From Pinguiococcus pyrenoidosus (lineage: Eukaryota > Sar > Pinguiophyceae > Pinguiochrysidales > Pinguiochrysidaceae): a stretch of 54,550 nt of DNA. The DNA is taken from contig JAAMXY010001345.1 in NCBI GenBank assembly GCA_019677205.1, positions 1 through 54,550 of the forward strand, read 5' to 3'. Positions 32,686 to 42,800 of this stretch are shown one piece after another; position 1 is the first letter of the stretch, and each line of letters begins with the position of its first letter. The notes beneath the pieces were generated by a model, which was given only the letters and a program-made list of their open reading frames with translations, was not told the DNA's origin and did no database searches. The position numbers were made by a program, and so were the translations under genes.

Positions 32686-34220
32686 ATGAAGACCGCGCTG
32701 TCGCTGCTCCTCGTGACCTCCGAAGTCTGTGGCGTCGTTGCTACCACTGGGGGCATCGGCGAGCTCTTCGTCGACGACGTCATCACCGTGCCCGCGGTGG
32801 CCCCCTGGCGCTGCGAGTTGCGCTTGGACGTCTGCCAGGACGCAGCTCTTCGAGCCCGCTATCAAGACTGGGTCCAAAGGCCAGAGACCTTTCACTCGCA
32901 GTACGAATGCCACCAAGCCAGACAGGCCCTGCTGAAGGGCTGCGGCGCCGGGGGCAAGGCGGTGATGAAGTATAGTGGACCGTGGGCAGCCGGGCCAGTA
33001 CGGCCGGACGGCAGCTGGCTCATCCAGAGCTCCGGACTCCAGGGCAGGCCCAACTATGTGGCCTTGCTGCCGTCACCGCTGAGGTAGTGCGAATGTTCTT
33101 CTAGTTGCTGGTTCTCTTCGTGCGACTTCCCACAGAGCGAGAGAGTGATCGAGAGAGGGAAAGGGAGGGAGGGGGAGAGAGAAAGGGAGGGAGGGGGAGG
33201 GAGGGAGACGGGGGGGAGAGCGCGTGCGCTGCCGCTGACCCTTTGCACCTCGTGTTCCTCTTCAGGAAAGATCATCGCTGCTTCGTGGCCAAGAACCTGC
33301 CGTTCCAAAGCGCCCTGGACTACACCAGCTTTGACAGCGTCGGAGAGGCCATGACACTTCCCTTCTGCGTGCCGGCAGTGGACATCGTCGGCTTCCCCAA
33401 GTGCGGCACCAGCGCCGCCTACGAGCTGCTGCTGCTCCACAACGACACGCTGCCGGCAGCCAAGCGGAAGGAGACCTGCATCGTGGCGTTCGACGGCGGC
33501 GCCTGGGAGTGGATCCACAGGATGGCACTGATGTCGCTGGTGGACCCGGACAAGCTGCTGGTGAACGGCTGCTTCACGCCGGCGCATGTGTTCAACCAAG
33601 AGCTGCTCTTTCGGATGTACGAAAGACCCAACGTCAAGCTGTTCGTCGTCCGGGACCTGGCCGAGCGCCTCTGGTCGGCGTGGAACTTCTGGTGTGATCC
33701 GCATCGGGAACAGGCATGCACCGAGGGCATGTGGACCAAGATCGGCGTGCATGAGCGCTCGCCGGAGTATATGCACCAGCTGCTGCTCAAGAGCATCGCA
33801 GACAAGCAGGAGTCCTTCCGCAACGTCCCAACCCCGGCGGCGATGGCCGAGTACTACTTGGATCGCTACCTGCCCATGAACGCGCTCTCGCCGCACAACC
33901 TTACGGTGTACGCGAAGGAGCGCCTGGAGACGGACCCGGCGTCGGTGTGGGCGCGCATCTCGGCGTCGGTGCAAGAGGTGCTAGGGAGAGAGCTGGCGCC
34001 GCACAACGCGCTACACATCTTCTCGGAGGTCCTTGTGAACACGAACGATCACAAGGGAACCGGATCGGAGACGCCGATGGAGAAGGCGCTCGAGGGCACG
34101 TACAAGATCTCCGGACGCCGGCCGCTCCTCGACGAGAGTCGACGCATCATCATGGAGAGCTGGACCGAGTGCCGCTTCTGGGCGGCGCTTGTGGACTACC
34201 CCTACGAGTGCGTGGTGTGA
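32686..34220 (+). CDS. Secretory-pathway sulfotransferase, tandem copy 2
   Basis: Paralogue of the preceding gene, with exons 32686-33083 and 33266-34220 and 450 residues. The start MKTALSLLLVTSEVCGVVAT is a signal peptide. The same N-terminal Cys module precedes the catalytic domain with VDIVGFPKCGTSAAYELL and LFVVRDLAERLWSAWNFW. Intron position and phase match copy 1 exactly (L-R/K-D-H). Flanking residues in the N-terminal module differ clearly (VCQDAALRARYQDW), yet several blocks are nearly identical to copy 1 even at the DNA level. The 182-nt intron is rich in GA/GGGA repeats. Substrate is unknown; differences around the acceptor side suggest the two enzymes may differ in specificity. Confidence 0.88.
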
Positions 34221-34844
34221 GGCACGATTCGCGTGAACTCGGGCTCCCGAGTCTTTGGCGTCTGAAGCTCCTGAGACCGCCTTTTCCGCCCAAGAACGAA
34301 CGCTTGACTTCTCTGCTTCCACTAGCACATGGCATGATCGCAACCAAAATCCGCGTACTTTGGGCGCCAACGACTTTCTCGCGAGAGGCCAGCAGCGCTT
34401 CAGTGCAGACTCGCATCGCAGCACTTGGATGACTTGGATCCCACGAAACCCGAACCCGGAAAGCAGAAAGCAGAAAGCAGTGGTGTCCTGAAAGAAAGGA
34501 TTCTACAGCTGGAGCGACGAGCCATGTGCAGGGGAACTTCGAAACTGCACCACGGTACCCTAAAGCTGACGAAATCATGAAATCTTCGGAAAATCCCGAA
34601 ATCCCGAAGCCCAGGAGTCTTTGCAGGTTCCATTTTTAAATATTTTTATATTGATATCAAAAATCAAAATTTTCATTCTCATATTGATAATCTCTTATAT
34701 TTAGTTTTGAATTACTATAAATATATATAATTGTGAAGTTGACAAAGAATATTTTTATTCCAAAAACTTTTCCTACATCTACGTTCTCTGTCCGCGCTTT
34801 TCGATCCTTTGGGTGGCCCCGAGTGCTCGGCGCCGCGCTTCGAG
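34221..34844. other. Intergenic, AT-rich second half
   Basis: No gene seen. The region 34630-34770 is strongly AT-rich (TATTTTTATATTGATATC, ATATATATAATTG), standing out from the GC-rich surroundings, and probably contains the promoter of the Cwf18 gene. Confidence 0.55.
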
Positions 34845-35411
34845 ATGCAGGACGCCATGGACATCGAGGCCGACGCGTCCGATCTGGACGCCGAATTCCG
34901 CCCCAGCTTTCGCAGGCTTGAGGCCGGTGGCACTCTGCGCTTCAGGAACTATCGCCCGAGGTGTGTGGCGCGTCGTATCTGTCCTGCGTCCCCTGCCTAA
35001 GCTGCTGTTTCGACAGAGACGAGAGGCTGCGCGCGCACTTTGAAAAGACGCAAAGGGCGGCTCTGTATCTTCAGTTAGAAGAGGAGGACGAGGGCAGCGA
35101 GCAGGAAGACGGGAAAGCGCTCAGCCCGTTTGAGAGGGCGCTGAAAGAGCAGGTGAGAGCGCCGCGGTCGAACTGGAGTCACCAAGCGGCGTCAGCTGAT
35201 GACCTCGCGCGGGCAGACTTCGAAGCAGGATTCTAGCGTGGTGCAGATAGCGCCGAGGAAGGCCACCTGGGACCTCAAGAGAGACATCGAGAAGAAGCTG
35301 GGCGACTTGGAGCGGCAGACGCAGCGGGCCATCGTCGAGATTCTGCGTGAAAGGGTGGCAAAGAAAGACGAGGCGGATGGTAGTGACGAGGCCGACGACG
35401 ACCTTGAATAG
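34845..35411 (+). CDS. CWF18: Spliceosome-associated protein CCDC12/Cwf18
   Basis: A component of the activated spliceosome (Prp19/Cdc5-associated) in fungi and animals. Three exons, 34845-34960, 35017-35152 and 35229-35411, are GT-AG and in phase, giving 144 residues, close to the family length. LRFRNYRPR-DERLRAHFEK is the conserved N-terminal motif, created by the first exon join. Exon 3 carries the C-terminal signature IAPRKATWDLKRDIEKKLGD and a TQRAIVEILRER helix. The centre is acidic (EEEDEGSEQED). An alternative ATG ten bases downstream is out of frame; the in-frame start could also be the second Met (MDIEAD). Confidence 0.93.
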
Positions 35412-35597
35412 AAGAGTTGGTTGTGCGCTCAGTCGCCTGGAGCTTTCCCTGCTTAGACGTCCGCTCGGCGCCTGCGAAACCACAAACGCAACGCTCAACG
35501 ACGGGCTGGCCAACAGCTCGACGCGTTGTTTCCGTGCTGCTGCACACGCGACGTGGACATGACGCCAGAATGCGCGTCAAGACTGCTCTCCACCCAA
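35412..35597. other. Short convergent spacer Cwf18 / CHD1
   Basis: 186 bases separate the two converging stop codons. Both 3' UTRs must be compact or overlap. Confidence 0.6.
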
Positions 35598-38500
35598 TCA
35601 GTTCTTGTGCCTAAAGAAGCTCAGGATGCGCTGCTGCGACTTTGGCGCCGCCTTCTTGGCGGAGCTCGGCTTCTGCTTTGGCGTCGACGCCGCACGGTTC
35701 TCGATCTCCTCATCGCCGTCGTCGATGACCACGATTGCAGGACGCACGGCACCCTTGGCGGCGTCTGCCTTTGGCTCCAGCAGCGCCTCCGCTACGCCCT
35801 TGCCAGCTGCTTTGGCCTTGTGGACCTTGGCCTTCGCATCGGCTGCCGCTGCCTCCGTCTGGCGAACTTGCGCGGCGCCCTTCCGCACGGCTCCGCTCTC
35901 CAAGGACTGTTTCTTCTGGGGTTTCCTTGAGGGCTCATCCTTGATGTCGACGATGCCATGCAGGGAGTCCTTGTTGAACACCGTCATCTTCTTCTTCGGT
36001 GACGATGTCTCCGCGGGTGCTGAGACCGCTTTTCGCTTCCCCGGCCGGGCGATCCTGAGCGTCTCGGGAGCCCTCTCGTTGGACGGCTCCGTGAGGTCCT
36101 CCAGACTACTCTCTATCGGGCTATCTGCACTATTGTCAATCGCGGGAGCCACAAACATAGTCGACGTCTTCCCTTCTGAGGACGCTGGTGGTCCAGCTGA
36201 CGACGCAGGTGGTCCGGCTGAAGACGCCGGTGGTCCGGCTGACGACACCGGTGGTCCGGAGGAGCCCCTGAGCACCTGATGATACTCGAGCGCTGGCATT
36301 TGGCGCGCGATCGACTTGGGCGTCGTCTTTGCAGCATCTCCTGGCGACTTTTGAACCAGTCCCGTGTTCTTTCCAACCGGTGCCTTCAGCAGCGATGGAT
36401 TCCCAGCCCGTGGCGGATTCGCTCCACGACCCAGGGACCTGCTCTTCAGTCCAGCCTTCTGGAGCTTGGCCTTCGCGCTGGGGTTCTTGGAGAAAGCCTT
36501 TACCTCGTTCCGAGGGCTACCCGCCTTGCCCAAAGGCGGCTTCGTCGGGAAACCATTCTTCACCATCCCCGTGAGAATCTTTGGCCGCTTGTTCGGCAGG
36601 TCAGCCGGCGCCGAGGGGCTCTTCCTCTTGCTGCCGTCGTCGACCTGCTTCGCAAGCGAGACAAGACTGTCCTTGCGAGCGTCCTCGCGATTCTTGCAGA
36701 CCATGCAGTGCATGAGATCGAGGACGAGGAAGATGTACGCCTCGGCAGACCTCTCCTCAAAGAACTGGACAAACTCGTCGTGCAGATCGCCGTCGAACCA
36801 GGACTTCTTCTGCAGCACAGCGCGCGTGGATTGGCACTCCATGTACTCGGCGACTTCTTCGATTTCCGGCAGCCCGCAGCACAAGACCGCGATGCAGAGG
36901 TCGGCCAGCACGTCCTGGTCTTTCCGGTCGAACTCCTGAAGGTACGTGCTTCGGCTGCCGTATTCGTCGACGCTCGCGGCGGCAAACTTGCGGTAGTCGA
37001 CCACCTTGATGCCCATCACCATCTTCCGAAACTCGGTGAGCACCTGGGTGATGGCCGCGAAGCGTAGCCAGGGCGAGTCCGTCAGGTCGCTGACGTACGA
37101 CGGGGGATGACGGGTGGGGTTGTAGCAAGACGTTTCCGAGGGGTTCTGCGCTAAGAAACTCCCGACGTCGCTGTGAACGGCAAGCACCCTCGTCCTGATG
37201 GTCGCCGGGGACGACGGATTGCCCAGGAGCACCGCGTACGCGGACCAGGTCATTTCCGCGTGGACGCAGGCTTCGCGGTCGTCGTCCTGCTTGTAGAAGA
37301 GACTTCGGTTGCTGGATCCCGTTGCCCTCCCGTACTTCAGCATCGCGAGCAGAACCTTGCGCTGATGCTTCAGCCCTTGCTTCTTCATCTCCTCGTAAAG
37401 CTCACGGGCCCACTGCGTCAGCAAGCTCCCAGGCGCCTCCCTGTGGGCCTTCGCCTTCTGCTCGCGCTTCTTGCGGCTCTCCTCCTCCTTCCGACGCCGT
37501 TCCCTCTGCAGCTGGCTGGCGGACGGCCGCTTCTCCATGCGGCTCTTCTCCCGACTGTACAGCGCGATGAGCCGTCGGAGGCGTGCGACCAGCTCTGGAA
37601 GGCTCTTCAAGCCGCCGGTCAGGGCGGGCCATTCCATTCTGTCCAAGATCTCATCGTACACTGCCTTGGTTGGCCAGCTCATGGCCGCGACCGTCCCGAC
37701 CAGCCACAGGTCGTGCTCGGGGCCCCACACTTTTTCGGCAGCCGCCGCAACGGGCTTGCCCTCGACGGGGGCTTCACCACCTTGCCCAGGTTGACCAACT
37801 GCGGAGGACAGGTTCTCCTTCGCATTCTCTTGCAGCTGCTTGCGCGTCTTCGCCACCGCCGCTTCCTTCTCCACCGCCGTCTGGAAGACCTTCTTGTCCG
37901 CGTGCATCAAGTGAATAGATGTGGTGACTTGAAGCTGGCTCAGCTTCCGGACAGCCGCCTTCTTCAGCACCGACACTTGGGGCATCGCGTACTTCGAGGG
38001 GAAAGTGAACCCGGTGACAGCAGCAAGGAGCGCCTGCGGCGTTGCCGGGGGACGCTGAGCGCGCCGCGGAGACTCTTTCGGCCCTGCTCCCTGATGCGAA
38101 GACGATGCTGGCTGCGTCGTGCCGGGTGTCGCCTCGGCTGCCTTCTTGGACGTCTCCCGCGGAGGTTTCGGGTCCCCCTTGTGTTCGGCGCCTTTCTCAG
38201 CAAGCGAGGGCGGCACTCCCGGAAGCTTGGCAGTCGCTCCCTCCGCGGACTTCACCTGCTGCTCGATCTTCAACGCCTCGCCATTGGTTTGCTCGGGCTT
38301 GACGCCCTCGGCAGCTTCAGTCTTCTCCACGTTGCCCAAGACCTCAGACTTGACGCCAGGCTTGTCCTTGGCCCTTCGAACCCCACAGTCGACCTCGGCG
38401 TCCGTCTTCTCGGGAGCGTCCTCAGCAGACGGTCCTGCTGCTGGACTGCTGTCAAACAGAGTTCGGACGACGGGGAACTTCTTGAGCAGAATCCCCGCCG

Positions 38501-41500
38501 CCTTCAGATCTGCTTCCTTCTGTAGCTTCTCAGCGTCGAGCGTTTCGGCGTCCTCCATGGCTTTCGTCATGGTCTCCGCCTCGCGCGCACTCTTCTGCTC
38601 GAGGACCTGCTGCGCGATGAAGCGGAATACATCCATCGCCAACCCGCGAAGCTCCGCGCTCTCCATTCCATGTGCCACCGCCTGGGTGGCCCTGTCCGCC
38701 AAGGACAAGTGCTCTTTGATGGCCTTGAAATCCCTGCGGATGCCCATGTTCGCCACCGTGGATGCGAGCGTTTCGAGGAACCTTTCGGTACGACGATCGG
38801 CGCCTCCGTCGCGGCGCTCGCTGCTTTTCGAGGTGCGATCCGAGCGGTTCTCGTCCAGGTCCATCAGCTCGGAGTCCTCGAAGATCTCGCTGTCGCTTTC
38901 AAGCTGTCCGACGTCACTGTAGGACTCGCCGTCGGAGCGAGCTCCGTCGGCGCTCTCGAGATTCGCAGCTTTGGGTCGATTCCTGGCAGCGCGGTCTGAG
39001 CGCTTGAGCTTCTCGACCTTGGGGACATACTTGTAGCCAACGACCTTCTCCCAGAAATCGGGGTCGTTGACGTCGACATCAACGTTCGCGCTGTTCGCGA
39101 CGAACTGCGCCTTGCTGAAGAGCGCAGACGCGGTCGCCGCGGCGCTGCCTGCCTGCGCATCCCTCACCGTCTGCTCGGTGTCGATGCGAGTGGCATTCGT
39201 CTTCAGGATCTGATCAATGTCAGCCTCTGCGAACTGCTTCGCCTGCTCTTCGTTGCCTTGATCTTCTTGGAAGACCGCGTAGGCGCCCTTCTTCAGCAGG
39301 GCCTCGACCTCCTTGCCCTTGAGCTTCGGTTTCCCGGCCACGCCCATGACCGCGGCATCGAGACCCAGCTTCAGGCTCGCCATCGTGAACATCTGCATTT
39401 CGTACGTCTTGCTGGCAATGAGCCTGTAGATGTTCACCTTCTGAGTCTGCCCAATCCGATGAGCGCGAGCCATGGCCTGCAGGTCGTTCTGCGGATTCCA
39501 GTCACTGTCGTATATGATGACGGTGTTCGCGGCCGTGAGGTTGATCCCCACACCCCCGGCCTTCGTGCTGAGGAGCATGACAAACGAGTCCCGGGTCTTG
39601 TCGCCGAACCTGTCAATCGCATTCTGTCGCTTCTGCCCGCTGATGTCCCCATCGATGCGTTCGTACGGGAGCGTCCGGATATCCAGGTACTCCTCCAGCA
39701 CGTCCAGCATGATCTTGAACTGGCTGAAGATGAGCACCCGGTGCCCGTCTTGACGCAGCTTGGGCAGCAGCTTATCCAACAGGACGAGCTTCCCCGAGGA
39801 GTTGACCAGGAGATCGCCCTCGTCGATCGCGAAGTCGCCATCCCGATGCACGGCGGCTGCTTCGCGCCTCGCGTCCGCCATGATCATGTCGCGGACGCCG
39901 CGGGAGAGATACGGGTGGTTGCAGCACTTGCGGAGCTCCATGCACAGGTTCTGCAGCTTTGGCGCGTCGGCGCTGCGCTTTCCGCGCTGCAGGTACTCCA
40001 TGTTCTGCTCGTAGAGCGCACGATACCAACGCTTCTGGATGGTCGTCAGCTCCACCTCGATCAGAATCTCCTCCTTCGGGGGCACGCTCTTCTCGACCTG
40101 CTCCTTCATGCGTCGCAGGATGTACGGAGACATGCGCTCCTGGAGCTTCGCGACCTGAGCGCTCTGCTGCAGGTCGCCAAACTCACGCTCGAAGGCATCC
40201 GCATCTGGGAACTGCTCCGCATCCACGAAGTGAAGCAGGGACCAGAGCTCGCGCGTGTTGTTCTGGAGCGGTGTGCCAGTCAGGAGCAGCGTGCTGAAGA
40301 AGGTGAACCTTTCCATCAGCGTCCGCGTGAGCTTGGACTCGATGTTCTTCAGCCGATGGCCTTCGTCGACGACAAGCAGGTCCCAGTCAATTTCCCGCAG
40401 CGCCAGCGAGTCCTTGGCCGTGCACATCTCGTACGACACGACGATGCAGTCCGGCTTGAAGATCCTCTCCTTCGACTTCTTGCTGGCCCGGCTCTTCCAC
40501 ACCTGGCCGCCATTCTCCTCGTTGTAGAAGAACTCGATCTCCCGGATCGCCTCGCGATCCTCTTCGCCGCCGTGGTACACCACGGCGTAGAGGTTCGTCC
40601 AGCGCTCGAACTCGCGCTTCCAGTGAAGAAGAGTCGACAGGGGCGCAACCACAAGGACCGGGCCGGCGAGCCCGTAGCGCTCCTTGATCTGGGAGACGTA
40701 GGTCACCGTCTGCAGCGTCTTCCCGAGGCCCATCTCGTCTCCGAGGATGGAGCTGCGATTCTGCGTGTAGTTGTAGAGCAGCCAGTTGACCCCCTCCACC
40801 TGATAGTCGCGGAGCTCCCCGCCGTTCGGATAGACGGGCGACTTGACCAACTTCTCGTAGGGCTGTCTCCTGCGCCGCATCTGCTTTGCCTTGCGCGCTC
40901 GGAGCGGCTGAGACTGCCAGACGGTGGGCTTCTGGAACGTCCAGTAGCGCTGCAGGTGATGCGTCACGTCCTCGTCGAAGGCTCGCAGGTCCGAGAGGGA
41001 CTCGTACGTCACTTGGCTGTACGGGAGACCCTCCCACTTCACGATGCACTCGACGACGCGTCGCTCACGCCTCTTCGCCTCGGCGAAGCTGATCTGAGAT
41101 CGACCGGCTTTCGTGTGCGCGGCGTCCGGCGCCGCCGCGAGGGTGTCTTCCGTATTGCCAACCACGACTTCTCCGCTGCCGTCCGTACTGCACTCAGCTG
41201 AGGAGTCCGCCTGCTCCTCGCCCATCACGACACCCAGGATGCGTTCAACTTTCTGGTACACGGGCTCGAAGAAGTCCCCCTCCTCCAGGTGCTGGTTGTC
41301 GTAGGCAAGCTGTCCGGAATCCTCCTTCTGTCGGAATCTCTTGATCGGGCCCTTCACGTCCAGCTCGACGCATTCGCTCAAGTCGTCGAAGGTCTCCCAA
41401 GAGACGTGGATGTAGGAGAGCCCCTGCCACTTGACCAGGAACTTCTCCACCAGCGCGTGGGCGTCGTCCGCTTCGCCCTGCTCCCAGATGGAGCCGCCGG

Positions 41501-42251
41501 TGATCTCCGAGGTGTTCATGCCCTGGCACTTCTCCTTCCACTCCTTCGGAGTGAGCTCCAGTCTGCCAAGAATCTTCTCCAGCCTCGGCGGAGCGTCCTC
41601 TCGACCCGTCACCCTACGGCGCTCCCCTCCCGCCTCTTCGTCGTGATCTTGATCTTCGCCGTATTCTTGATCTTCGCCTTCGTCGACGACGTACTGAACG
41701 GCCGGATCTTCCGACGCGGAGGAGTCCGACTCCACCATTTCTACGGCGGCCCTGCTGGGCACCACCTTGCTGGGCGCATTGGGTCGAGATCCGCCCGCGG
41801 GGACCGAGCTCACCTCCGCGAACTCCACGTCGGAAGCCTGCTCGGCGTAGGAAACCACCGCGTGCTTCCTCGACGAGCGCCGCGCATCCGGGTGCCGCTC
41901 CTGCACTTTCGCGTGTCTCGGGGCCTCGCGAGCCTGCCGCTGCTCCTTGGCTTCGGCCTCTGCTTTGAGCCGCGCAGAGCGCACGGGTGGGCTAGGCTGC
42001 TTGGGGGAGGCACGGCTGGCGCCGGAGGCGCTGCTGCCGGAGTCACTGGCCACGGCGTCGGAGTCCTCCTCATCCGACAGGGCAACCACGGGCGGTCTAG
42101 ATCGAGTCTTCTTGGACTTGGATGCGCGCATCAGCCGCGCCGCGCAGCGAGAGGTCTTCGCCTGCGACTTCAGCTCAACGTCCTCAACTTCGGACTCCTC
42201 CGCGGAGTCGCCTTCGCTCTCGCTGGCGTCGTAGTCAGCCCCTTGCTCCAT
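35598..42251 (-). CDS. CHD1: CHD1-class chromatin remodelling ATPase with C-terminal PIP box
   Basis: An ATP-dependent nucleosome remodeler. It is a single exon of 2217 residues from the ATG of MEQGADYDASESEGD; an in-frame stop lies just upstream. The N-terminus is acidic/Ser-rich. Two chromodomains lie at about 225-300 (VEKFLVKWQGLSYIHVSWET) and 335-445 (VVECIVKWEGLPYSQVTYES). The Snf2 ATPase spans about 470-950: LRDYQVEGVNWLLYNY, GDEMGLGKT (Walker A), DEGHRLKN (motif II), TGTPLQNN, then LIFSQFKIMLDVLEEYL, STKAGGVGINLTAANTVI and ARAHRIGQTQ. No PHD finger is seen, which favours class I (CHD1) over Mi-2. The distal half has a SLIDE/CHD1-C-like region around HDLWLVGTVAAMSWPTKAVY. A GPPASSA repeat (four units) lies near 36181-36261. 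The last residues QQRILSFFRHKN are a canonical PCNA-interacting motif. The ORF is intron-free, unlike most neighbours. Confidence 0.93.
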   Translation of the reverse strand: MEQGADYDASESEGDSAEESEVEDVELKSQAKTSRCAARLMRASKSKKTRSRPPVVALSDEEDSDAVASDSGSSASGASRASPKQPSPPVRSARLKAEAEAKEQRQAREAPRHAKVQERHPDARRSSRKHAVVSYAEQASDVEFAEVSSVPAGGSRPNAPSKVVPSRAAVEMVESDSSASEDPAVQYVVDEGEDQEYGEDQDHDEEAGGERRRVTGREDAPPRLEKILGRLELTPKEWKEKCQGMNTSEITGGSIWEQGEADDAHALVEKFLVKWQGLSYIHVSWETFDDLSECVELDVKGPIKRFRQKEDSGQLAYDNQHLEEGDFFEPVYQKVERILGVVMGEEQADSSAECSTDGSGEVVVGNTEDTLAAAPDAAHTKAGRSQISFAEAKRRERRVVECIVKWEGLPYSQVTYESLSDLRAFDEDVTHHLQRYWTFQKPTVWQSQPLRARKAKQMRRRRQPYEKLVKSPVYPNGGELRDYQVEGVNWLLYNYTQNRSSILGDEMGLGKTLQTVTYVSQIKERYGLAGPVLVVAPLSTLLHWKREFERWTNLYAVVYHGGEEDREAIREIEFFYNEENGGQVWKSRASKKSKERIFKPDCIVVSYEMCTAKDSLALREIDWDLLVVDEGHRLKNIESKLTRTLMERFTFFSTLLLTGTPLQNNTRELWSLLHFVDAEQFPDADAFEREFGDLQQSAQVAKLQERMSPYILRRMKEQVEKSVPPKEEILIEVELTTIQKRWYRALYEQNMEYLQRGKRSADAPKLQNLCMELRKCCNHPYLSRGVRDMIMADARREAAAVHRDGDFAIDEGDLLVNSSGKLVLLDKLLPKLRQDGHRVLIFSQFKIMLDVLEEYLDIRTLPYERIDGDISGQKRQNAIDRFGDKTRDSFVMLLSTKAGGVGINLTAANTVIIYDSDWNPQNDLQAMARAHRIGQTQKVNIYRLIASKTYEMQMFTMASLKLGLDAAVMGVAGKPKLKGKEVEALLKKGAYAVFQEDQGNEEQAKQFAEADIDQILKTNATRIDTEQTVRDAQAGSAAATASALFSKAQFVANSANVDVDVNDPDFWEKVVGYKYVPKVEKLKRSDRAARNRPKAANLESADGARSDGESYSDVGQLESDSEIFEDSELMDLDENRSDRTSKSSERRDGGADRRTERFLETLASTVANMGIRRDFKAIKEHLSLADRATQAVAHGMESAELRGLAMDVFRFIAQQVLEQKSAREAETMTKAMEDAETLDAEKLQKEADLKAAGILLKKFPVVRTLFDSSPAAGPSAEDAPEKTDAEVDCGVRRAKDKPGVKSEVLGNVEKTEAAEGVKPEQTNGEALKIEQQVKSAEGATAKLPGVPPSLAEKGAEHKGDPKPPRETSKKAAEATPGTTQPASSSHQGAGPKESPRRAQRPPATPQALLAAVTGFTFPSKYAMPQVSVLKKAAVRKLSQLQVTTSIHLMHADKKVFQTAVEKEAAVAKTRKQLQENAKENLSSAVGQPGQGGEAPVEGKPVAAAAEKVWGPEHDLWLVGTVAAMSWPTKAVYDEILDRMEWPALTGGLKSLPELVARLRRLIALYSREKSRMEKRPSASQLQRERRRKEEESRKKREQKAKAHREAPGSLLTQWARELYEEMKKQGLKHQRKVLLAMLKYGRATGSSNRSLFYKQDDDREACVHAEMTWSAYAVLLGNPSSPATIRTRVLAVHSDVGSFLAQNPSETSCYNPTRHPPSYVSDLTDSPWLRFAAITQVLTEFRKMVMGIKVVDYRKFAAASVDEYGSRSTYLQEFDRKDQDVLADLCIAVLCCGLPEIEEVAEYMECQSTRAVLQKKSWFDGDLHDEFVQFFEERSAEAYIFLVLDLMHCMVCKNREDARKDSLVSLAKQVDDGSKRKSPSAPADLPNKRPKILTGMVKNGFPTKPPLGKAGSPRNEVKAFSKNPSAKAKLQKAGLKSRSLGRGANPPRAGNPSLLKAPVGKNTGLVQKSPGDAAKTTPKSIARQMPALEYHQVLRGSSGPPVSSAGPPASSAGPPASSAGPPASSEGKTSTMFVAPAIDNSADSPIESSLEDLTEPSNERAPETLRIARPGKRKAVSAPAETSSPKKKMTVFNKDSLHGIVDIKDEPSRKPQKKQSLESGAVRKGAAQVRQTEAAAADAKAKVHKAKAAGKGVAEALLEPKADAAKGAVRPAIVVIDDGDEEIENRAASTPKQKPSSAKKAAPKSQQRILSFFRHKN
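36181..36261. repeat. 21-bp coding repeat in CHD1
   Basis: Four 21-base units encode GPPASSA (the first reads GPPVSSA). They are nearly identical at the DNA level, so the array is probably recent. Confidence 0.85.
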
Positions 42252-42800
42252 GTCCACATAGGAGATTGGCTACAGAGGGTGGGTTGCGGGAGGTCAGCGG
42301 CGCTCGGGGGCAGCCGAAGGCAAGAGGAGCCGGCGCCAACCGAAGCAATTCAAAGCATCCATAGCGACTGTACCTTGCGCGAGGATCTGCGCGGCCGAGA
42401 CATCACCTCGCTCACTTCGCGCATCGTCTCAGCTGTCGCCCAGGCCTCGGAAGCCTCGTCAAAGCTTCTGCAAAGCAGATCGGCGCCGCGAAGGCCACGC
42501 ACGGCGCGCAAGGGCCGCGGCTCGCCGGGCCGGAGTTCGAAGTTCGATGGCGGGAAGCTGAAACCTCAGCAACGGCGCCGCCGAATTCCGGCATTCCTCG
42601 AGACTTCGGTATCCGCGCCATTTGATTGCGCAAAGCGCGGGAGCTCGGTGCGCCCGCAGGTGTCCCCGGCCTCGTTATCGTTTATCGTCTCTGGTCTCTG
42701 TCCGACGTCCGCACCGCGCGCGCGCCGGAGGGTTTCTCGGTGTTCCGCCTCTGTCCGCAGACCGCGAGGGCCGCCGCGCGCTCTGCGGCTGTGCTTTGGC
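42252..42800. promoter_or_regulatory. Divergent promoter region CHD1 / PPR
   Basis: 549 bases between head-to-head start codons. No obvious TATA box. A plus-strand frame runs through here from the antisense of CHD1 into the PPR gene, but it is not a believable extension because it is the complement of CHD1 coding sequence. Confidence 0.5.

Noticed and set aside
39258-41201. 647-codon plus-strand frame within CHD1
   Set aside because: It is antisense to the conserved ATPase core and shows only shadow composition.
41289-42800. Upstream extension of the PPR frame to 41289
   Set aside because: The extension is the complement of CHD1 coding sequence, and the ATG at 42801 starts a good signal peptide.
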